In this document: positions 55,103-64,000 of the stretch, one piece after another
Layout: every line of letters starts with the position of its first letter
Position numbering within the stretch: the first letter of the stretch is position 1
Translations under genes and position numbers: made by a program
The notes under the pieces: model-generated
Seen by the model: the letters and a program-made list of their open reading frames with translations, nothing else
Database searches by the model: none
Told to the model about the DNA's origin: nothing
NCBI GenBank assembly: GCA_019055375.1
Contig: JAHQIW010007128.1
Location: 1-64,000 of the forward strand
Length of the DNA: 64,000 nucleotides
DNA from: Parelaphostrongylus tenuis
Lineage: Eukaryota > Nematoda > Chromadorea > Rhabditida > Metastrongylidae
Direction of reading: 5' to 3'

Positions 55103-56430
55103 TCATGCGTCCTGAGCTCTCTCTTCGGAATATACGGGAGTAGAACCGGATTCTTCAGAACCACTGATCACTTTGACATTGGGAGTAGCGAATAAGCTAT
55201 CGAAGCCGTAACTTCCGGCAGCAGGTAATGGCACCTCTGGTACTCCGGGAGCATTTGCATCAAAGTCCTAAAAATAATCCTCAAAAATAAAAGTATCAAA
55301 ACACCATAGTTATTCATTTAGAAACATCAGCAACTCAGTAATTTCCTTCTGGCTTGGCGGGTATCTTCGCCTCTAAAGTATTTTGAAAAGCAAGGCATGA
55401 ACTTGTAGATTTTTTAAAGATGTGATATAAGTAAAAAATCTGACTATCACAACTGCTTACGATCTGTACAGAGTCATTCGTTAGTTTGTTTTAGCTCCTA
55501 TTATCATTGTGTGATGAATCTACTTTTCTGGTGGATAGTGTATCCACCAGCGCTATCAGACGCAGTATTCTTGAATATTTCAAGAAAAATAAGTAAAGTA
55601 GACGAAATTGGGGCGATATTTAAGCTTACGGGAAAAGGGTCATGTTTAGGATACTCCATAAATTTGCTTATTTTATCAACACAGAAAAACAAGTACATAA
55701 AAAAAATTTAAATAAAGTTTTCTCAATTCCGCAAAAACGGTGATGAAAAATTTTTTACAATAATGGACTAATGTCATGGTATGCTGTATAACCTCCTAAT
55801 CAAACTTGTGAAGATCAATTAACCCGTCAGCTCAAATAAAGATGAAGGAACGAATGCTCTGCAAATTACTCTTATTGTTAACTCAGGCATTTATTTGGTG
55901 GTTCGTTTCCATCTTTACACTGTTATTTGATATTTTCAAATTCGTCTTTCCACTTACACTCATATCAAGGTGTTTGGAGTCAGCACTATCGTGGCTTCAG
56001 GAAAGGAAAGGAGATAATAAAGTGAAGTTCAGAACTTCAGTACTTGAGGAATATCAAATTAGAGAGAGTTCCATACTCGGGCATAGGTGTATGTTCATTG
56101 TTGAATCATTTACAATGCTCTAAAACTTGAGGAAAAGGGCAACTATGTTGAGGAGATATTCAATAAGTACGAATAAGATTTCGACAGTCCATAGCGGCTA
56201 TTAGAAGATTTCTGGATTGGTTTACTATCACGCCCTCTGAATGTTATCCCTACTCAGCTTTGAGTGCTAATTAGAGCAAAAACGGTGAAATTAGATTTGC
56301 GAATAGACCTGATCAAAGGTCGACAATTTTTTCATAGACTAGCACTCTTATAGGATGATAAATTCTTTACCTGAGCTTCGATGTGCATGATGAAGAGCAG
56401 TGCCAGCAAAATTGCAAAAATGAAGCGCAT
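55103..56430 (-). CDS. Small secreted nematode protein, 74 residues
   Basis: Two exons: 56430-56371 and 55267-55103. Exon 1 encodes exactly a signal peptide, MRFIFAILLALLFIMHIEAQ, with a likely SL acceptor (TTTTCCAG) one base before the ATG. The donor is CAG/GTAAAG and the acceptor ATTTTTAG, phase 0. The mature part is 54 residues: acidic, cysteine-free, starting DFDANAPGVPEVPLPAAG and containing FATPNVKVISGSEES. I know no family for it. The intron matches the A copy. All parts are intact here and broken in A, so this is probably the functional copy. Extra 3' exons are possible. Confidence 0.65.
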
Positions 56431-57689
56431 TCTGGAAAATTCGAAATTCATCTCACAACTCATACGAAAAAAATTGGTTAAAAATGTCAAAAGATGGTTG
56501 TACAATGTTGATGCCAGATGTGATAGCACGAGGATAGAAGCGGTATTCAACTGACGAAACTTGCGCTTTTTCACCCCTATTTATTGCGTTTCCTTTGACA
56601 AAAGTAGTTCCGCCTCTTGTAATCGACTGAATCATCTCGCATTATGATATCTGTCATAAAACTACCATAGCCTACATTACGATTTCCCAAAAACAATGAT
56701 GTTACCGTAATTCAGAAACGTTAGCACTTTTGTGAAAAGAAAAGGAACCGTGAACGTGACAAGGCTGAGCGAATGTTCTTTACCATTCTGGAAGGAATCT
56801 TCTGCAATTCTACAACAGCTTGAAGAAACAATACTTTTCGTTGATCAGTTCTTATAAGATCACTTAGTAATTTTTTGCTTTACGAAGTTAATCTAGTGAT
56901 CAACTCTTGTTCTTTAGCTATTCGTTGTCTGATGAATGATTTAGGTTTTTAGGCAACTTATTCAATTAGTTAAAGCAGACTTTATCAGCCAGAGGAAGAA
57001 ATTAATGAATCCACTATTCTTCACCCAATGAAGTTCACTCCGTCCGTCATTTTCAAATATTCAGGCTCTGATAAAGCACGATACATCAAAGCAAGTTTTG
57101 TGTCGTGGCTTGACTAAAAGTGATTTCTAGAGCAAGTTCCCAACCAGATTCTCCAATGAGCATGTCAGCTGAAAAGACGTCGTACCCAAATGTTTGACGG
57201 GCACAACGTTAGAACTTTAAATTGATCTCATTTGTCGTAGGTATTCAAAATTCTTGCTGCACTTTTGTCGAACGCTCTTGAAACTTCCCTCTTGCCGTGG
57301 CTTCATCAACATTCAGAATAATGTAATTCATGTTTCCTTATGTCAGCCATAAAACGGTTTCGTCGACAATCTTTCATGCAAATTGAGTATGGAAAAAAGT
57401 AAAGATCCTTCTTCGTTATAGAATCGATTCACTCCTCAATCTCGGCGACTGTATAGAATACATTCTCAGCACAACACCACCGAGCACTTCATTCTGGAAC
57501 ATCTGGTGTGTTATACAGCTGTCTTTAATCTTTTAGAACAAAGTTCTCACTCTTCACGATTTCTTTATCAATGTAGCGGAAGCAGAAATAGGGCAGATCG
57601 AGCCCAAACTTCATATCATCTACATGCAAGTTGTTTCCTACTTCATGATGATGCACTCGCATATTTAAGAATAAAAATCTGATAAGGAT

Positions 57690-58080
57690 ATGACATGTTT
57701 GAGCCGATAAGTCTAGTGCTCCATAGGCGCCTATTTCGTCCTACTGGGGCTCATCAGTAGCACCCTCCCTCGGTTCCGTCGATCCCTTGAGGCTAAATAA
57801 TCCTCTGAAGGAATCGACGCCGAGTAGAAAATAATTACCCCAAGTCGGATGATGGTATTACCTGACGTTGTGGTGACCGGCGGTCGAGTTTGCGGCTTTA
57901 TGATGAATCATAACTCTGCTATCGAAGCGACCGCTCTTTTACAGACCCGCTCAAAACGATTTAATCTGATAAGGATAAGACATGTTTTGAGTCGATAGGT
58001 TCTTGTCACATATGTCATATCCTCATGAGAATGGATCGTTTTGAGCGGATCTGTAAAAGAGCGGTCGATAGCAGTGGTAT
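57690..58080. repeat. Foldback element with repeated TGATAAGGATA.GACATG motif
   Basis: 57917-57981 and 58007-58073 are inverted copies (GACCGCTCTTTTACAGA.CCGCTCAAAACGAT) around a short loop. CTGATAAGGATA.GACATGTTT.GAG.CGATA occurs at 57678 and again at 57966 in direct orientation. No coding. Confidence 0.7.
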
Positions 58081-59879
58081 TATAAATTTGGCTAGCAATT
58101 TATGAGCTGTCATTTTTACAGTTTGGCTTTGCATTACAGAAACATGGTTTTGAGTAGAAATAATTGCTTTCATATGAGATAACGCTTCCATCTCATTGGA
58201 GGAATTCCAGCATTGAAATGATTGCCATGAACAAACTAGTAGACGGTACGAGACTGTCACCGCTTGCGTGGGTTGAGTCTTCCTGGTAATCATCAACACC
58301 ATTACCACTGTTTTGCTTCTTCCCGATACAAAACCTTTGATCAAATTTTATTTTTTTTTGCGAAATCCAGAAGCAATCATGAAGCACGCAAGCTTGTTGA
58401 GCAAGTTATCTCATAAAAAACCACTTAAATTAATCGACCATAATCGATTTTACCTTGATGTGTAAAAAAAACTTAATCGTAGATTTCTGCGCTCGAACAA
58501 GGTTGACCCATGATTTTTATTCGGCCAACGTTTTTTGTCTTAGTCTTCAATGAAGAGATAGTAATTCGATTGAATTACTGACAGGTGTTCATTATAGCGA
58601 TGTGAGTCTTCCTAATAGCATGGATTCGCTGGCTTTTGACCAGATTTTATTTTTTTTGGAAATTCCGGAAGAAATTATGAAACACATAAGTTCATTGAGC
58701 CAATATTTCATGAGAAGCCTAAAATTACTTCATTCGGGCGATGTACTAATCTACTGGACTTAGTCTGCCGTGAATACAAAGACCCACATTGCAAGAACGA
58801 TCGCTTGCTGACAACTCTATTCACCAATGCTGTAGAGAAGGTGCAGCACTACAACGTTAGCCGTTTTAAACTTTCAAGCAAACCCCATGAAAGCGGGAGA
58901 ATCCAAAAAGGACTTTTAACTGTGTAAGATGAAAGATGAAGAGTTCGCCTGCGTCAGCCAAACTAGACGAGTTTAACTGATAAAGGTACTCAACAATTCG
59001 AACTATAATGTAACTATTCTAATGCTGGTAGAGAGTATACTATTGTTTTAAAGACGATGTTGGAAGGTACAAGTGATGAGCAATAGACGCCATTTCATAC
59101 TGTTTACGATTTTGGAAACTGCAAACGATGAATGACGAAAGTACCAACGGGTGATTAATGAACGACGTTTTGATTATGCTTATTTCAGTGAAGCGCGAAA
59201 TTGCAATGAGACATAGAGGATGACGATAACAGAAACCGATGACAAAGTAGCTGGGACATCGTAATGCTTTCAACCTTGAAACTTCCAGGAAGACGGAATC
59301 TAGAGTCGTTCTCGGAATCACCTGCTACTCCCAGAATCGAAGTCAACCATGTGCATCCACTTCTACATAGCCCAGCATTGAGATTGATCTATACGGTGAC
59401 GTAGACGAATGAAAGACGAAAGCAAGCCACTTAATTTATCCGTCTATCTTCATTCTCGATTTTTTCGGAAGTGGCGTTGATTCGTTACGTTGAATAAAGT
59501 TGAACTGCAGATTTCCATCAAACGCAAAATAACGTTCGTAAAAGATGACTATAACCAGAAACGCAGATTCAACAAGATAAATTTCGGCATTTTCGGCAGA
59601 GTGCTGTGTTACTGTGTTATTTCGCACAGCCATGTATATGACAAAAGTGCATAAATCATCTTGATTTCGTAGTTGAAAAAATCAACTTTACAATTCTTCC
59701 CCCAAATAGGTTGTGAACATTTTAAACTCTTGCAGTGAGTGAAAATGTGACTCTAAACCTCATGAGTATGAAGCAAAAACATGGTGCTTTAACCACTTAG
59801 TCATACGTTCCATTAAAGAATCGCCTTCTAAAGACTGAATTGTTCTTTCCTGTTATTCGCGGACAACTATATATTCGAC
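58081..59879. other. Gene-free stretch with one exon-like segment
   Basis: 58768-58848 on the plus strand has a CTTAG acceptor, open frame CREYKDPHCKNDRLLTTLF.. and a GAGAAG/GTGCAG donor, but no partner exon. The rest shows nothing recognisable. Confidence 0.25.
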
Positions 59880-60530
59880 CCCGTTTGCTGGATAAAAACT
59901 TTTCCTCGAAGTGTCAGTAATCATTCGAAAACTCAAATCTCTGACTAGCGCCTCATATGATTTTTAAATCATCCATTGACGCTTCAGGAAAAGGAAAACT
60001 TTTGTTTTTCACACAGGCATTTACCCGCAAGTAGGCTATTAGTAATCATTAGATAGCGTAAAATCTAAAGATTCCAATGCGACGCTTATCTTCCGGAAAA
60101 ACTACCCCTTTGCAATGTAACACGGCAACTAAGATCGAGTTCATATACTCCGTTTGCTTGATTACAAGCTAATCTACTGCCGAAAAGTTTGCTGACCGCA
60201 AATTCAATGCAGCGTCCCGCCACGATCGAACGAAGAGCTTACGTGAAATGCGATTTATGTCATTCTATTGAAAATTTCTTCTCCGCTTTGAAAGAAATAC
60301 CAGATCAAACGTATGACTCTGATAGCAAACGATGCGTCGATGTAAAACATAACTTTATTTTAAATTTGACACTATAATAAAAAGGTGTTTTAGAAATCGG
60401 TTACGTAGTGCGCTCGCCAGAGATTTTAGCTTCGAATAACTACTGACACTCTTGTGGCGAATGGGAACAAGTCTTCATTTGTTCCAGGATAACGGAGAAG
60501 AACCACTGGATTACAAAAATATGGATACAC
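59880..60530. repeat. Dispersed repeat family D, copy 4
   Basis: CAGTAATCATTCGAAAACTCAAATCTCTGAC at 59921 and AGGTGTTTTAGAAATCGG..AACGGAGAAGAACCA at 60380-60510 match 42960 and 43775-43925. Flanks fragment C, as copy 3 flanks A. Confidence 0.5.
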
Positions 60531-60559
60531 TTGTCCAGCAAATGTTCTGATCTTACTGT

Positions 60560-60900
60560 TTCAAATCCAACTGTATGAAGCACCACCTAATCAACACTGA
60601 GCTTTTACTTGTAAAAAGTGGCGTCACGGATTCGTCCTAGGTGGAGTTTATGTGAGAGGAAAATCAATAGTGACGCTACTTTCGTAAAGCTTGTTTTACT
60701 TCCGTGTTTCTGTCAGTAGCGTTATGATTCAGCAATAGTGAACGAGGAACGGTGATGACACATGATGCCTACGTTGATGACGAAGCTATGCAAGGCTATT
60801 CAACTGTACGAAATGCCGCATTGTCGAAAGTCACCGATGGAATTGGAGTCAGAAAAATCCACATTGTAAATCGCTTACTACTTGGTTATCAAGCTATATC
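60560..60900 (+). pseudogene. Fragment C, inverted copy of the secreted-protein family 3' region
   Basis: Plus-strand frame GTVMTHDAYVDDEAMQGYST then VRNAALSKVTDGIGV at 60741-60855 is the best-kept version of the THDA.VDDE segment seen in A and B on the minus strand. The upstream VTDSS segment has a stop. No signal-peptide exon is nearby. Confidence 0.5.
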
Positions 60901-61089
60901 AAATGCAACCCTTGCGATTTCAAAGTAGTTGCTATTTTGAAAACTCTATGCCAACATATTTCGGTCTTTATTAGACTTCGACTGTTGGTACAAAAGACTT
61001 GATACCCGTCGCTATTTGCCGTTTAAGTGCAATTCACTATCTATAGCTCTGTTCTATCACTATTTGAAGATCACAAAAAGTATCCCAGT

Positions 61090-61470
61090 TCGTAGATGAG
61101 AGAAGGGATCCAGACTTCTAGCCACGTTAAGGATCGAAAATCTAGTGCGGTTCCACACGCCAGGCTATCAAAGATAAGGTGGGCCGGACACGTAATGCAC
61201 TTAAGCTACAACAGTTGCACAAGAGCCGTCACCTGCTAGATTGCTCGAGCGAGATGTCAAGTGCACCATCGAAAGGCCCCGACTTGATGGTCCGATTTCT
61301 TTACAGGAAACCTAGAAGAAAGATTTTATGCTTAACAATTTCATAGAGGAAGAAGAAGCCACTGGGCTGCTTCTGAAAGCGATAGGAAAAATTAAAGTAC
61401 TACTCGCGCCCTCTTGAATCACTCGGTAATCAACGGGACGACAAGTGACATGACACAGGTGTGAAAATGC
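61090..61470 (+). mobile_element. RTE 3' end fragment
   Basis: AAGATAAGGTGGGCCGGACACGTAATG (KIRWAGHVM) followed by degraded RWSDFF..HWAA and TCAACGGGACGACAAGTGACA, the RTE end. Stops throughout. Confidence 0.75.
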
Positions 61471-62261
61471 GATCTATGTCCAAAAAAGTCTCTTAGTGTG
61501 GATTATTTTCCGTAACATTCGCCAACGTGTCGTCTAAGCTTTGAGCTGCGGCTTTTGTATAAAATATTATATAAAAAAAATTTTATCACTGTTTATTGCA
61601 AGTTCTAATTCAAGATTTATTCAATTTTGAAATAGCACTGTGTAAAAATTATATTGTAATAAGTAACTGGCTTCTTCAAATCAGTGAGTTATTCTATTTC
61701 TTGGATACACTCTTGATTCAGAAGCTGTTCCAAATGTAAGACTAAATGATCAGTGACACCGTATGCTCTTACTGAGGCTCCATTCATCTAGATAACTCTA
61801 TATAAGGACGATGCCAGGAAACGTCGAGTCCTGACGCTGTCAGCAAAAATTATGATTTTCCACTTCGAATCCTGCAAGCTACTCCATACTGCTCTACTTT
61901 TTTGCATTACTCCTCCTTAGAATTGCCCTATGTGTTTTTGGTGGATGCTCCATAAGAATAAACTTCTTGTTTTCAAGACGACCCTTCCTATCTTTCCTTC
62001 TTGACTTTATACACAACATGGTTTTTCAATTTGTTCATCACCAATTAATAAATTTTATGAATACTACGCCTTCGAGCAAAGCTGCACTTGCGCTAACATT
62101 TCCGACAGGATTAACTGTAATGAGAAACTAAGCCATGCAATAGAATCTTCATTAGCGCATATTCATTCGCAATTAGGTTGCGCTCATTCGAGTTGGCTAA
62201 TGGGTTGGAACTCAGAGAGTGGCTGAGATAAAAGTTTAAATGCGCAGTGGTATTTCCTATC
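61471..62261. other. Gene-free stretch
   Basis: No supported exon or element. Confidence 0.3.
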
Positions 62262-62522
62262 TGCTTTTACTTTATTATCTGGTCCGTTATCACAATGTTC
62301 TTCTTATTCGCTGCGCGGATCCAGTACTTCCAGCATTCAATTCATTTTTCTTCTTCTTGAACAACGTAGAATACTGGTTGAGAGAATTTCCTTGCATGTC
62401 GAGGATAGCCTTGTTGAGGCGTTCCATAGGGCGTTGTTGTTGGACTGCCGGAGAGAGTTGAGGGTGGATCGCGGCTCCACGGCGCCGCTACCGGCGTCAC
62501 AACCACTCGGCCACGGCGTCCC
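62262..62522 (-). mobile_element. SINE with tRNA-Leu/Ser-like head, family U, copy 2
   Basis: Minus-strand head GGGACGCCGTGGCCGAGTGG at the high end; body matches 31545-31800 (GTCGAGGATAGCC, GGCGTTCCATAGGGCG). Better preserved than copy 1. Confidence 0.65.
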
Positions 62523-62659
62523 GTAATGGTATTTAGCTGTTAAAAATTTCCTTTCTGTAATGATCCATGTGGAAAGTACTAGTGCATATTGTTTATTTGA
62601 ATATCAGATTAATCTCTCATCACTAATGCTCCGTCATTCGTTTTTCTCCCGAATAATTG

Positions 62660-64000
62660 TCGTCTATGGTGATTGCTCTCCGATAGCGTGACGGAACACT
62701 TACAGCTTCGAGAAGGGCTATGGAGAAAATCATCCACCAACACTACTCGGATCTCTTCGCTAGCCATGTCCTCTTACCGTCATATAAATTGAAAGAGGAC
62801 GAATATGTCGTTCCACCGGTCCTCCCTTCTGAAATCCGACATGCTGTATCGTCGGTGAAGAACGGAACAACACCCGATCCAGGCAGAATTAGACCAGAAC
62901 ACCTGAAGAACCTGCCGCCAGTTCTCATCAACACCGTGGCTCGCCTCTTCACTCGCTACTTGTCAGAGTGCAAAGTCCCTATTCAAGGGAAAACCAGCAA
63001 GACCGTATTGTTGTTCAAAAAGGGAGACCTTCACGACATAGGCAATTATCGCTCAATCTGCTAGCTGTCCGTTGTCTATAAACTATTTCCTCGAGTCATC
63101 CTAAGCAGGAATGACAGAACACTGGACGAGGGACAGCCATGCGAACAAACAGGGTTCCGAAAAGGATTTAGTACCATAGACCACATCCACACGATTACAA
63201 GACTCATTGAAGCTTCACGAGAGTGCAAACAACCACTCTGTCTCACTTTCATCGATCTGAAGAAAGCCTATGATTCAGTGGAAACAGAAGCGGTTATAGA
63301 GGATCTAAATAACCAGGGCGTCTCTAATCGGTGCATAATGATCCTTCGAGATCTTTATAAAGATTTCACGACCACAATTTCTCTATTCTGCAACATTATC
63401 ACCATTGACGTTAGAAGAGGGGTTTGACAAGGCGATACAATTTCGCCAGAACTATTCACTGCCACCCTACAAAACGTCATGCGAACATTAGAATGGGACG
63501 ATATGGAAGTGAAAATTGACGGTCGACAATTAAACCATCTTCGCTTTGCTGACGATATCGTTCTCATAACACCAAACATCAGTCAAGCGTAACGAATGTT
63601 GACCGATTTCGATAACGCTTGTGGAAAAATTGGCCTTCAACTAAATCTAACAAAAACAATGTTCATGAAGAACGGATGTATTTCGAATGCTCCATTCACG
63701 CTCAACGGAATGAAAATCTCCGAATGCTCCAGTTACGTCTATCTAGGACGTGAAATCAACATGATGAACGACCTAGCTCCAGAGTTGAGCAGGAAGAAAC
63801 GAGCGGCTTGGGAAACGTTTAAGAGCATCGAAGATGTAGTGAAGAGTACAAAGGACATCCGGCTCCGTGCCCACTTTATGACTCGACAATTATTCCTGCC
63901 CTAACGTATGCAGCAGAAACCTGGTCTCTACGTAAGCAGGATGAAAGATCACTTGGCGTTATCGATCGCGCAGTCGAAAGGTCGATGCTAGGAGTATCCC
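62660..64000 (+). mobile_element. RTE retrotransposon, 5'-truncated, runs off the window
   Basis: Begins in the linker (VIALR), covers the RT, and continues past 64000 into the C-terminal domain (SLRKQDERSLGVIDRAVERS). Motifs: SSVKNGTTPDPGRIRPEHLK, FKKGDLHDIGNY, FIDLKKAYDSVETEAV, QGDTISPELF and an intact LRFADDIVLIT at 63538. In-frame stops near 62684, 63061, 63425 and 63590 and a frameshift near 63900 make it dead. Same family as 46877-50597. Confidence 0.92.

Larger units (their letters stand above)
54180..57680. repeat. Segmental duplicate B
   Basis: The unit colinear with 43.8-52.0 kb. It holds the intact secreted-protein gene, downstream exon-like remnants (54350-54790) and, upstream of the gene, a second coding-like segment (57240-57560, matching 51540-51860) that is interrupted by stops in both copies. 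Confidence 0.75.

Overview
The window looks like nuclear DNA of a parasitic clade V nematode, with a hookworm-like strongylid the best guess. It is AT-rich and has long introns full of repeats. Splice sites are nematode-like (TTTCAG-type acceptors), and AG sites lie just upstream of start codons, as expected for SL trans-splicing. The RTE and Penelope-type retroelements are of the kind common in strongylid genomes. No species can be named from sequence alone.

Three host genes can be read exon by exon, all on the minus strand. (1) 510-5736 encodes protein phosphatase 1 inhibitor-2 in six exons, with all three PP1-contacting motifs. (2) 30148-38993 encodes an adiponectin-receptor-like PAQR protein, seven-helix and acidic at the N-terminus, in about 14 exons. 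Its zinc ligands are intact, but exon 9 carries a one-base frameshift. (3) 55103-56430 encodes a 74-residue secreted protein. A diverged, broken tandem copy lies at about 43.8-52.0 kb and an inverted fragment at about 60.6-60.9 kb.

Most of the rest is mobile DNA. There are two large RTE copies (46877-50597 minus, with an 8-bp target duplication; 62660-64000 plus, cut by the window end), several RTE fragments, three degraded Penelope-like (PLE) copies with GIY-YIG remnants, and a palindromic mariner element. Eleven copies of one tRNA-derived SINE are present, one of them inside the RTE with a 15-bp target duplication. A second, scattered tRNA-like family has one locus amplified into a 59-bp tandem array.

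The most unusual content is a family of short repeats carrying type I hammerhead self-cleaving ribozymes. Seven 43-nt hammerheads, complete or lightly mutated, lie at 4.4-4.9, 8.0-8.4 and 37.1-37.5 kb, and an eighth, half-destroyed one lies at 20.7 kb. One at 37451-37493 fits the hammerhead consensus throughout. Two direct copies 342 bp apart (4559 and 4901) have the layout of animal retrozymes; the other loci are inverted pairs. Several copies lie in introns of the two conserved genes. The Penelope-like 3' ends carry a related hammerhead-like motif.

Layout: 0-6 kb I-2 gene; 6-10 kb repeats, a ribozyme foldback and a polypurine tract; 11.3-13.7 kb inverted Penelope element; 14-30 kb gene-poor decayed repeats; 30-39 kb PAQR gene; 40-43.8 kb tRNA-like array and RTE pieces; 43.8-52 kb duplicate A with the RTE insertion; 54-57.7 kb duplicate B; 58-64 kb repeats and the second RTE.
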